Shown here one piece after another: positions 1 to 6,755 of a stretch of DNA of 11,967 nt; the stretch's first letter is position 1, and every line of letters starts with the position of its first letter. The DNA comes from Clostridiales bacterium (GTDB lineage Bacteria > Bacillota > Clostridia > Christensenellales > UBA1242), in the NCBI GenBank assembly GCA_918241715.1, contig CAKJYB010000025.1:1-11967 (forward strand). Direction: 5' to 3'. The position numbers and the translations under genes are program-made. The notes under the pieces are model-generated. The model saw only the letters and a program-made list of their open reading frames with translations, was not told where the DNA came from and did not search any database.

Positions 1-800
1 GTGATTGTTCCGATTGCAACAGCACCTTTTTCATTTTCCAAAGAAAGTTCTTTATCTCCCAAATTCATTTGCTTTATATTGATTTTTCCGGTTGTTGTGT
101 TAAAAGTTACGTTTGAAGAAACGTTGAAAGATTCCAACGCGCTATCTGTTGTTATTGATCCACTTCCACAATCAGCAACAATTCCATTGGTCATATTTCC
201 GACATTTCCTGTTTTTCTAAACATGATTTGTCCCTTTGCTGTTTTAAGATCAACTGATTTCAATTCAATATTCTTCTCTTGGTTTGTAGAATTTCCACCG
301 ATGTAAATATTGCTGTTTCCTGTTGCTACAACCTTCAATTTCATGTCAGAACCAAAATGCCAGTTTTCACGTGAATTTACGATAACCTTGATATTTTTTG
401 AAAAATACAAAAATCCTTCTGGTTCATGAACATCAATATTGAGTTTTGTTCCGTCCAAAGTAACTTTGTAAGAAAAGTCTTTTGATTTTTTTGTTCCAAA
501 GCACTTTGCGTTGCTTACAATAACAATCCCCGTCTTGTCGTATGTTTTGTTGCATTGAACAACAACATCGGCAAAATCGCAACTGACATCAATTTCTGTA
601 AGGCTTCCAAAGTCGATATTCGCCCCATTTGCCTTTGTAATCATAATTTCTCTGTTATCCGTAAAATACTTCATCCAAAGAACCGTCTTGCCCGGATTGA
701 ACATCATGATACACAAACATATCATAAATGCAGCAAAAACAAGCAAAAAGAACAATCCAAAGTAGAAGAAAAATCCTTTTCTAACTGTTGTTTGAACCAT
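1..800 (-). CDS. Membrane-anchored beta-strand-rich protein, possibly DUF4097-like (3' end cut by window)
   Basis: Reading the minus strand from the ATG at 800 gives 266 uninterrupted codons, running off the window at position 1, so the C-terminus is missing. The start is chosen because AAAGGAG lies about 7 nt upstream. The N-terminus (MVQTTVRKG, then a hydrophobic stretch at about residues 9-33) is a single membrane anchor or uncleaved signal. The rest is beta-prone with alternating hydrophobic and polar residues. It contains short recurring turns such as GSGSITTD and TTTGKINI, which resemble the DUF4097 'putative adhesin' beta-repeat family. That family match is from memory of its sequence style and is moderate at best. 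The protein is probably exposed outside the cell or anchored at the membrane. It lies 59 nt downstream of alaS in the same direction but has its own good promoter, so it need not be co-transcribed. No catalytic motif is visible. Confidence 0.7.
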   Translation of the reverse strand, partial: MVQTTVRKGFFFYFGLFFLLVFAAFMICLCIMMFNPGKTVLWMKYFTDNREIMITKANGANIDFGSLTEIDVSCDFADVVVQCNKTYDKTGIVIVSNAKCFGTKKSKDFSYKVTLDGTKLNIDVHEPEGFLYFSKNIKVIVNSRENWHFGSDMKLKVVATGNSNIYIGGNSTNQEKNIELKSVDLKTAKGQIMFRKTGNVGNMTNGIVADCGSGSITTDSALESFNVSSNVTFNTTTGKINIKQMNLGDKELSLENEKGAVAIGTI

Positions 801-816
801 AATACACTCCTTTTAT

Positions 817-852
817 CAATTTTATATTATCATATAAAGGGTTGATTGTCAA
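817..852 (-). promoter_or_regulatory. Sigma-A-type promoter for the DUF4097-like gene, extended -10
   Basis: On the minus strand, TTGACA (852-847) is a perfect -35. A 17-nt spacer ends in TG plus one base, and TAATAT (829-824) is the -10, giving an extended -10 arrangement. Predicted start of transcription is near 817, leaving a leader of about 17 nt that carries the SD AAAGGAG. The promoter begins 7 nt after the alaS stop codon, leaving no room for a hairpin terminator, so some alaS read-through is expected. Confidence 0.65.
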
Positions 853-859
853 TTGTATT

Positions 860-2677
860 TTAATCCAAAATCGCCTTAATTCTGCGAATTCCACTGGAAG
901 AACTCTCTTCTTTAACAATCTTCACATGGTGCAAATCTCTTGTGTTTTTTGCGTGTGGTCCACCACAAATTTCTTTTGAAACGTTGCCGATTGTGTACAC
1001 CTTAACAACGCTTCCATACTTGCTTTCAAAAACACCAACAGCGCCACTTTGTTTTGCTTTGTCAATGCTCATTTCTTCGCAAACAACATCAATTTCCTGT
1101 GCAACAGCGTCATTTACAAACTTTTCAAGTTCTGCAAGTTCTTCTGGCAACATCTTATGGTCAAGGTTGAAGTCAAGTCTAAGTCTTTCTGGTGTGATGT
1201 TTGAGCCTTTTTGCATAACCTGTGGTCCAAACATTTTTCTGAGCCCTGCCATCAAAAGATGCGTTGCTGTGTGCAATTTTGCACTTTCATAAGAGCTGTC
1301 AGCAAGACCACCCTTAAATGTTCCTGCAGAAGCCGTTCTGCTCTTTTCTTGATGTTCTTCAAAAGCCTTTTTAAAGCCTTCTTCGTCAACAGCATATCCC
1401 CTTTCTTCTGCCAACTCTTTTGTGATTTCAAAAGGGAAACCAAATGTGTCAAAAAGTCTAAACACAGCCTTTCCAGAAATTATATTTTCAACAACTTCAC
1501 CTTTTTGTGCTGCAAATTGTTTGTGTTTTTCAATTCCGTTTAAAACTTTTTCAAATTCTTTGTGTCCTTCGTCAAGAGCCTTTGAAAATTTTTCAACTTC
1601 TTTTACAAGCTCGTCTTTAATAAATTGTCTGTTTCTTGCTATGTCCTTATAATCAACGCCATGCTTGTCTACATAGATGTCAATTATGTCGGCGAAATAT
1701 TTGGTGTCAAATTTGATGTTTCTTGCATGGTTTACAGCACGTCTGATAAATCTACGCAAAATATAACCTTGTCCAACGTTTGATGGAACAACACCCCTTT
1801 CATCTCCCAAAACAAACATTGCCGAACGCAAATGGTCTGTTATAATTCTGTAAGATTTCTTTGAACTTTCGCTGTCTTGATAACCAACTTCAGCTTTTGA
1901 GCCAATAAAATCAATAACTTGTTTAAACACGCCAGCGTCATAAACGCTTTTAAGTCCGTTCAAAACAACAACCGTTCTTTCAAGCCCCATTCCTGTATCA
2001 ATGTTTGGTCTTGCAAGCAAAACAGCCTTTTCTCCTGCGTTTTCTACTTTAAATTGCATGAAAACATCGTTCCAAATTTCAAGATATTTTCCACAATCAC
2101 ATGCTGGAGAACAATTTGGTCCACATTTTGGTTTGCCTGTGTCATAAAACATCTCTGTATCTGGTCCACATGGTCCAACGCCACCACCAAGAGCCCACCA
2201 GTTGTGTTCTTTGCTCAAATAGAACACTTGATCAATTCCACACTTTTTCCAAGTGTTGTAAGCAAGTTCGTCTTTAGGTGCCGTTTCGTCCCCTTCAAAG
2301 ACAGAAACTGCAAGACGATTTTTGTCAATTCCAAGGTATTCTTTGCTTGTCAAAAATTCATAAGAATACTTGATCATTTTCTCTTTGTCGCATTCTCCCA
2401 AAAACCAGTTTCCAAGCATTTCAAAAGATGTAAGGTGGCTGGAATCTCCAACAGAATCGATGTCGTTTGTTCTCATACATCTTTGAATATCGCAAATGTG
2501 ATTTCCTGCTGGATGTTTTGCCCCCAAAAGATAAGGAACAAGTGGGTGCATTCCGGCAGTTGTAAACAAAACCGTTGGGTCGTTTTCGGGAACGATGGAA
2601 TAGCTGTCTATTCTCTTAAAGCCCTTGCTTTCAAAAAACTTAAACCATTTTTCTTTTAATTCTGTGTCTGTAATCAT
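860..2677 (-). CDS. alaS: Alanyl-tRNA synthetase, short form lacking the C-terminal domain
   Basis: It charges tRNA-Ala with alanine in the cytoplasm and probably edits mischarged Ser/Gly-tRNA-Ala. The start at 2677 follows AGGAG by about 5 nt and gives 605 residues; an in-frame ATG at 2731 would add a spurious hydrophobic leader. The class II aminoacylation core is clear: FTTAGMHPLVPYLLG (38-52), SFEMLGNW (84-91), GPCGPDTEMFYDTG (168-181), YLEIWNDVFMQF (198-209) and DTGMGLER (227-234). The editing domain carries HTATH (469-473) and CGGPH (571-575), the HxxxH and CxxxH metal sites. The protein stops about 30 residues after CGGPH, so the DHHA1/C-Ala region of ordinary bacterial AlaRS (about 870 residues) is absent. 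A cysteine cluster (C185, C189, C193, C195) interrupts the core and is not part of classical AlaRS. As I recall, both traits are typical of the short AlaRS forms of candidate-phylum bacteria. A second, full-length alaS elsewhere in the genome is possible. Confidence 0.93.
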   Translation of the reverse strand: MITDTELKEKWFKFFESKGFKRIDSYSIVPENDPTVLFTTAGMHPLVPYLLGAKHPAGNHICDIQRCMRTNDIDSVGDSSHLTSFEMLGNWFLGECDKEKMIKYSYEFLTSKEYLGIDKNRLAVSVFEGDETAPKDELAYNTWKKCGIDQVFYLSKEHNWWALGGGVGPCGPDTEMFYDTGKPKCGPNCSPACDCGKYLEIWNDVFMQFKVENAGEKAVLLARPNIDTGMGLERTVVVLNGLKSVYDAGVFKQVIDFIGSKAEVGYQDSESSKKSYRIITDHLRSAMFVLGDERGVVPSNVGQGYILRRFIRRAVNHARNIKFDTKYFADIIDIYVDKHGVDYKDIARNRQFIKDELVKEVEKFSKALDEGHKEFEKVLNGIEKHKQFAAQKGEVVENIISGKAVFRLFDTFGFPFEITKELAEERGYAVDEEGFKKAFEEHQEKSRTASAGTFKGGLADSSYESAKLHTATHLLMAGLRKMFGPQVMQKGSNITPERLRLDFNLDHKMLPEELAELEKFVNDAVAQEIDVVCEEMSIDKAKQSGAVGVFESKYGSVVKVYTIGNVSKEICGGPHAKNTRDLHHVKIVKEESSSSGIRRIKAILD

Positions 2678-2695
2678 AATTTCTCCTAAAATAAT

Positions 2696-2731
2696 CCCTA
2701 TAATAATAGCAAAAATAAACAAAAAAAACAA
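2696..2731 (-). promoter_or_regulatory. Possible promoter for alaS
   Basis: Minus strand: TTGTTT (2731-2726), 17-nt spacer, TATTAT (2708-2703). Predicted start near 2696 leaves a leader of about 19 nt containing the AGGAG used by alaS. The -35 is weak (3 of 6 consensus bases) and the region is generally T-rich, so this is tentative. It is supported by a terminator-like hairpin just upstream, which would separate alaS from the preceding gene. Confidence 0.4.
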
Positions 2732-2745
2732 CTAAAATAAAGCAA

Positions 2746-2773
2746 AGAAGAAAGAGTTATTTCCCTTTCTTCT
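2746..2773 (-). terminator. Rho-independent terminator-like hairpin after the two-TM gene
   Basis: On the minus strand the arm 2773-2763 (AGAAGAAAGGG) pairs with 2756-2746 (CTCTTTCTTCT): 11 bp with one G-T wobble and a 6-nt loop holding the stop codon of the upstream gene. A T-rich run, including eight consecutive Ts, follows over the next 35 nt. The stem is AT-rich, so the terminator may be leaky. Confidence 0.55.
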
Positions 2774-3251
2774 CTTCCTTTTCAAAATCCTTAATAATGC
2801 CAGCAAGATGTGCGTGTTTTCTATAGCGTTTAATCTTTCTTACAAGTCCTGGAAATTTTTGATCGGCGTCATATTTGTCTATTGTGCTTGACATTGATTT
2901 GATAAACGCTTTTCCCGTCTTTCTGTTGTCAATCTGTTCTGCAATAATATCCGAAGCATTTGATTTTTCAACGGCATAAACACATTGTTTCTTCCCGACA
3001 CGAATTTGTACGCAAAGGTAAACAATCATAACCAAAAAGAAAATCAAAAAGACAGCAAGAAACGCAACATAAAAAATGTTAAACCCCGTTGTGAGCATAA
3101 ACACCAAAATACATGCAGAAAAAAGTAAAAATGCAAAGACAGAAAAACGCAAATTGTTTTTTGCTTCTTCAATCACATTTTTTCCTTCCATAAACATCAA
3201 GTGATATTTACCTTCAACATTTTCAATGTTTTTTATGCTAACTTTTGCCAC
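2757..3251 (-). CDS. Small two-TM membrane protein of unknown function
   Basis: I do not recognise this family. From the GTG at 3251 it has 164 residues. A polar N-terminal segment of about 34 residues is followed by two adjacent membrane spans (about 36-56 and 59-82) and a basic, charged C-terminal tail ending in EKEEKKGK. The short loop between the spans suggests a hairpin with both ends on the same side. The lysine-rich tail suggests the cytoplasmic side by the positive-inside rule. Two GTG starts compete: 3263, with only a weak GGTGAT upstream, and 3251, with GGAG 6 nt upstream. The predicted transcription start near 3261 favours 3251, because the longer form's start would lie at or before the mRNA 5' end. 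It sits 47 nt downstream of the U32-family gene with its own promoter. No catalytic residues can be named. Confidence 0.7.
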   Translation of the reverse strand: MAKVSIKNIENVEGKYHLMFMEGKNVIEEAKNNLRFSVFAFLLFSACILVFMLTTGFNIFYVAFLAVFLIFFLVMIVYLCVQIRVGKKQCVYAVEKSNASDIIAEQIDNRKTGKAFIKSMSSTIDKYDADQKFPGLVRKIKRYRKHAHLAGIIKDFEKEEKKGK

Positions 3252-3260
3252 TTTTAACTC

Positions 3261-3297
3261 CACAAATATTTTATCACCAAAGCAAAAACTTTGTCAA
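3261..3297 (-). promoter_or_regulatory. Sigma-A-type promoter for the two-TM gene
   Basis: Minus strand: TTGACA (3297-3292), 18-nt spacer, TAAAAT (3273-3268), predicted start near 3261. It begins directly after the TAA stop of the U32-family gene and would give a leader of about 10 nt, just enough to carry the GGAG used for the GTG start at 3251. Confidence 0.6.
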
Positions 3298-3298
3298 T

Positions 3299-4486
3299 TT
3301 ATCTACGCAAAATGTCTCCCACTTTCAGTGCAAGTTTGCAAGGTATTTTTACCCTTTGTTGAACTTTCTTGCATGTTTCAATTTCTTGTCCATCTTCGCA
3401 CAAAATCTTTTTAATTTCTATCTTTTTATTGAAAATTTTTGCATCCGGACTCAAAATTTCAAGTTTTTCTCCAACTGAAAACTTGTTTCTCATCTCAATT
3501 TCAACGAAGCCATTTTCGCAATCTTTTGACACAACGGCAACAAAATCAACGTTTTGAATAGGTTTGGAATCTTGATAAAATTGCTTGTCTTTTTCTCCAA
3601 AATAAAACCCTGTTGTGTATGGTCTATGGCTTGGTTTTGAAAGTTCATTCACAATTTCTTTTGTCGGCTTTTTAGGAAGCATATCCAAAGCCCTTCTGTA
3701 AGCATTGACAACAGATGCAACATAATATGCCGACTTCATTCTACCTTCAATCTTGACACTATCAACGCCAATTTCTTTAAGTTTGCCAAGGTGCTCAATC
3801 ATGTTTAAATCTTTTGAATTTAAAATATAGGAACCCTTTTCATCTTCTTCAACTTCCAACTCTTCATCACGGCTTACTTCTTTGATTGTATATTTCCATC
3901 TGCACGCCTGCACACATTCGCCATGATTAGAATCTCTTCCAGTGAGATAATTTGAAAGCAAGCATCTGCCACTATAGGCCATGCACATTGCCCCATGCAC
4001 AAACACTTCAATTTCGATGTTTGATGGAACGTTTGCTCTGATTTGTTTTATCTCTTCCAAAGAAAGTTCTCTTGCAAGAATAAGTCTCTTTGCGCCAAGT
4101 TCCACCATCAAGTTTGCAGAATAAGAATTTATGATGTTTGCCTGTGTGCTTACATGCACAACAAGTTTTGGTGCATGTTTTCTGACAAATGCCAAAACTC
4201 CAATGTCAGCAACAATAACAGCATCAACTTTGATTTTTTCAAGGTATTTCAAATATTCCTTAAGCCCATCAAAATCCTTGTCTTTTGCAATGATATTAAG
4301 CGTAATAAAAACCTTTTTTCCGTTTCCGTGTGCAATTTTTACTGCTTTTTTCAATTCTTCGTCAGAAAAATTTCCTGCAAAAGCACGCAGTCCAAATCTG
4401 CCACCAGCCATATAAACAGCATCTGCTCCAAAGTGCAACGCTGTCAAAAATTTTTCAAAATTTCCTGCCGGAGCCAAAAGTTCCAT
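3299..4486 (-). CDS. Peptidase U32 family protein, probable tRNA wobble-uridine hydroxylation enzyme (TrhP-like)
   Basis: 395 residues, starting at an ATG 7 nt after AAGGAG. The N-terminus (MELLAPAGN, then GADAVYMAGGRFGLRAFAGN) and the family signature at 160-178 (E160, C168, G174, C175, S178) are diagnostic of U32. Two more cysteines (C191 and C195 in GECVQAC) complete a four-cysteine set suited to an iron-sulfur cluster. The segment VDSVKIEGRMKSAYYV (241-256) is also typical. Despite the 'peptidase' label, family members YegQ in E. coli and YrrN/YrrO in B. subtilis (TrhP) are known to take part in prephenate-dependent synthesis of 5-hydroxyuridine at tRNA position 34. The length fits the YegQ/YrrO class rather than the longer 23S rRNA enzyme RlhA. 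It starts 10 nt after tsaD, whose stop codon runs into this gene's SD, so the two are almost certainly co-transcribed. The exact substrate is inferred from family and context. Confidence 0.88.
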   Translation of the reverse strand: MELLAPAGNFEKFLTALHFGADAVYMAGGRFGLRAFAGNFSDEELKKAVKIAHGNGKKVFITLNIIAKDKDFDGLKEYLKYLEKIKVDAVIVADIGVLAFVRKHAPKLVVHVSTQANIINSYSANLMVELGAKRLILARELSLEEIKQIRANVPSNIEIEVFVHGAMCMAYSGRCLLSNYLTGRDSNHGECVQACRWKYTIKEVSRDEELEVEEDEKGSYILNSKDLNMIEHLGKLKEIGVDSVKIEGRMKSAYYVASVVNAYRRALDMLPKKPTKEIVNELSKPSHRPYTTGFYFGEKDKQFYQDSKPIQNVDFVAVVSKDCENGFVEIEMRNKFSVGEKLEILSPDAKIFNKKIEIKKILCEDGQEIETCKKVQQRVKIPCKLALKVGDILRR

Positions 4487-4496
4487 AACACTCTCC

Positions 4497-5555
4497 TTAA
4501 ATATTTACGGTTGGTCTTGCCGTCAAAGTAAGGTCAGCAAAACCTATTCCAGCCAAGACATAATAATACGCAATTGATCCAATCATTGCTGCGTTGTCTG
4601 TGCAATATTTCAAAACAGGCATATATGCTTTTATTCCGTTTTCTTCACTTGCCTTTTGAATTTTCTCTCTAAGCATGGAGTTTGCCCCCACACCACCAGC
4701 AACAACAATCTTGTCTTTTCCAAACTCCTTAACAGCCCTTATGGCCTTTTCACAGAGTTCGTCAGTTACAAGTTCTTGAAAGGAACGTGCAACATCTTCT
4801 TTGACAATTTCTTCTCCCTTTTGCTCTTTGTTGTGAACATAATTTACCACGGCCGTTTTAAGTCCACTAAACGAAAAGTTGTATGTATCCTTAAGTGGCG
4901 TTTTATAATTGAATTTAACGCTGTTTTTTCCGTCTTTTGCCAATCTGTCGATATTTGGCCCACCAGGATAGGAAAGTCCCAAAACACGAGCAACCTTGTC
5001 AAAACATTCTCCAACAGAATCGTCTATTGTAGAGCCAATAAGTTTAAATTTGCAATAATCTTGCACTTCAACAATCGCCGTATGTCCACCAGAGACCATA
5101 AGGCACAAAAAAGGTGGTTTCAAGTCTTGATAAGAGATATAGTTTGCCCCAATATGTCCATGGACATGGCTGACAGCAATAAGTGGAACATTGAGTGCAT
5201 AAGCAAGAGTTTTTGCAAAGTTTACTCCAACCAAAAGTGCCCCCATAAGTCCTGCACCATAAGTTACTGCAACGGCATCAATATCTTGCAAAGTTTTTCC
5301 AGAAACAGCGAGGGCTTCTCTCAAAACACCAGATATGTTTTTGATGTGGTTTCTTGAAGCAATTTCTGGCACAACTCCACCATAGAGTTTGTGTATGTCA
5401 ATCTGTGAAGAAACAATGTTTGCAAGCACTTCTCTCCCATTTTTTACAAGTGCAATAGATGTTTCATCGCAAGATGATTCGACAGATAAAATAAGCACAT
5501 CTTTTTGTGTTTTAAGTTTTTCGTATTTGGCTTTTGCTTCATCAATATAGCTCAT
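4497..5555 (-). CDS. tsaD: tRNA N6-adenosine threonylcarbamoyltransferase TsaD
   Basis: TsaD transfers the threonylcarbamoyl group from the TsaC/TsaB product to A37 of ANN-decoding tRNAs, working with TsaB and TsaE in the cytoplasm. All hallmarks of the ASKHA-fold Kae1/TsaD family are visible in 352 residues: SCDET (28-32), YGGVVPEIASRNH (58-70), the metal ligands H130 and H134 in HVHGH, VSGGHT (154-159), DKVARVLGLSYPGGPNIDRLA (from 186), SFSGLKTAV (228-236), GGVGANSMLR (287-296) and the metal ligand D320 in TDNAAMIG. It carries about 18-20 extra N-terminal residues (MSYIDEAKAKYEKLKTQKD) before the usual start of the family. The ATG overlaps the prfB stop codon by one base (TAATG), which points to translational coupling, with AAAGG just upstream. 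The commonly seen GPGL element reads GAGL here (100-103). Confidence 0.96.
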   Translation of the reverse strand: MSYIDEAKAKYEKLKTQKDVLILSVESSCDETSIALVKNGREVLANIVSSQIDIHKLYGGVVPEIASRNHIKNISGVLREALAVSGKTLQDIDAVAVTYGAGLMGALLVGVNFAKTLAYALNVPLIAVSHVHGHIGANYISYQDLKPPFLCLMVSGGHTAIVEVQDYCKFKLIGSTIDDSVGECFDKVARVLGLSYPGGPNIDRLAKDGKNSVKFNYKTPLKDTYNFSFSGLKTAVVNYVHNKEQKGEEIVKEDVARSFQELVTDELCEKAIRAVKEFGKDKIVVAGGVGANSMLREKIQKASEENGIKAYMPVLKYCTDNAAMIGSIAYYYVLAGIGFADLTLTARPTVNI

Positions 5556-6662
5556 TAACCTTTCACACTTGTCCTTTTAAGATATTCGTTGATAAACCCC
5601 TGCAAATCTCCATTCATCACGCCCTGAACGTCGCTTGTCTCAAAGTTTGTTCTGTGGTCTTTTACCAACGTGTATGGGCAGAAAACATAAGACCTTATCT
5701 GGCTTCCCCACTCAATTTTTTTGATGTCCCCACGGATTGAAGAAAGTTTTTCCATCTCTTCAAGCTCTTGTTTTTCAACAAGTTTTGAATAGAGCATTTT
5801 CATCGCCGTCTCTTTGTTTTGCACTTGAGAACGTTGTGTCTGACATGCAACAATAATGCCTGTAGGAATATGTGTAATTCTTATTGCAGATTCCGTTTTG
5901 TTGACGTGTTGTCCACCTGCTCCAGAACTTCTGTAAGTGTCAATTTTCAAATCTTCCGGTCTGATGACGATGTCTGGTGCATCTTCAATTTCCGGCATAA
6001 CTTCCACACTTGCAAAACTTGTGTGTCTCCTTGCATTTGCGTCAAAAGGAGAAATTCTAACAAGCCTGTGCACGCCCTTTTCTGCTTTTAAATAACCATA
6101 GGCAAATTCTCCAGAGACAAGAAAAGAAATAGACTTAATCCCTGCTTCGTCTCCGTCCAAAACGTCCAAAACATTTATTTTGTATCCAGCTTTTTCTGCA
6201 TACATTGAATACATTCTAAAAAGCATGTTGGCCCAATCTTGAGCTTCTGTTCCACCTGCGCCTGCATGAATCGTCAAAATGGCGTTATAGTTGTCATATT
6301 TGCCCGAAAGCAACGTCTCAAGACGAGCATTTTCAAGTTCGGTTTCAAGTGCGCAAAGCGTATCTTTAAGTTCTTGATAAAGAGCCGTGTCATCATTTTC
6401 TTTCAATATTTCTATGCCAACTTCGGCATTTTCAAGTTTTTCTTCAAGTTTTTGGGCTTTTTCAAGTTTATATTCGCAAAGTTTCATTTCTCTGCCAACT
6501 TTTGACACTTTTTTTGCGTCATTAAAAAAGCCATCTTCAAGTTGTTGTTGTCTTAACTCTTCAATCCTTTCTTTTTGCTTTTCCGGGTCAAAGACACTCC
6601 TTGATAAAGGCAAAATCTTCCTTACATTTTTCAAGTTTTTCTTGTTCTAAATCCAAAATCAT
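5555..6662 (-). CDS. prfB: Peptide chain release factor 2, made by programmed +1 frameshift
   Basis: RF2 recognises UAA and UGA stop codons and triggers peptide release. The class I factor core is present: a coiled-coil N-terminal domain, AGAGGTEAQDWA, the SPF stop-codon recognition tripeptide (204-206) and the catalytic GGQ (249-251, in SSGAGGQHVNKT). Translation starts at the ATG at 6662, with GGAG 8 nt upstream, and reads 24 codons ending ECL before an in-frame UGA at 6590-6588. The +1 frame continues with DPEKQKERIEEL to the stop at 5555, for 368 residues in all. The shift site, CTT TGA C, has AAGGAG three bases upstream, exactly as in E. coli prfB. An ATG at 6634 in the second frame lacks a proper SD and would give the wrong N-terminus. 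prfB is the first gene of the prfB-tsaD-U32 operon. Confidence 0.97.
6587..6602 (-). promoter_or_regulatory. RF2 programmed +1 frameshift (recoding) signal
   Basis: Minus strand: SD-like AAGGAG (6602-6597), TGT, slippery CTT (6593-6591), stop TGA (6590-6588), then C (6587). Codons 21-25 read AAG GAG TGT CTT TGA. The established mechanism is that low RF2 makes termination at UGA slow and favours slippage of the CUU-bound tRNA into the +1 frame, so RF2 represses its own synthesis. Confidence 0.96.
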
Positions 6663-6679
6663 TATTTATTCTCCAAATG

Positions 6680-6715
6680 TAGTTTTATTATAGTATAATA
6701 GCCAAAAAAAGTAAA
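6680..6715 (-). promoter_or_regulatory. Promoter of the prfB-tsaD-U32 operon
   Basis: Minus strand: TTTACT (6715-6710), 17-nt spacer, perfect TATAAT (6692-6687). Predicted start near 6680 gives an 18-nt leader containing GGAG. It lies just downstream of the ATPase terminator, so the operon can be transcribed on its own. Confidence 0.65.
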
Positions 6716-6733
6716 GAAAAACAAAATAAAGAA

Positions 6734-6755
6734 AAATGAAGGTCTCCCTTCATTT
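6734..6755 (-). terminator. Rho-independent terminator of the P-type ATPase gene
   Basis: On the minus strand AAATGAAGG (6755-6747) pairs perfectly with CCTTCATTT (6742-6734) around a GAGA tetraloop, followed by a T-rich run. The stem begins inside the TAA stop codon of the ATPase gene (6756-6754). Confidence 0.8.

Noticed and set aside
1919..2659. Long plus-strand open frame opposite alaS
   Set aside because: It is antisense to strongly conserved AlaRS motifs; the translation is Phe/Cys/Lys-rich without recognisable domains or an SD.
2678..2731. In-frame N-terminal extension of AlaRS with a hydrophobic, signal-like sequence
   Set aside because: The ATG at 2677 has AGGAG at proper spacing and matches the AlaRS family start. 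The extension is a by-product of AT-rich leader DNA and overlaps a possible promoter.
3274..3297. Small CAAAG/CTTTG stem after the U32 gene as a terminator
   Set aside because: Only 5 bp, lying between -35 and -10 boxes, with no T-run following; more likely chance.
6588..6634. ATG at 6634 as the prfB start
   Set aside because: It is in the post-shift frame, its first 15 residues do not resemble RF2, and the upstream frame with SD and CTT TGA C explains the gene.
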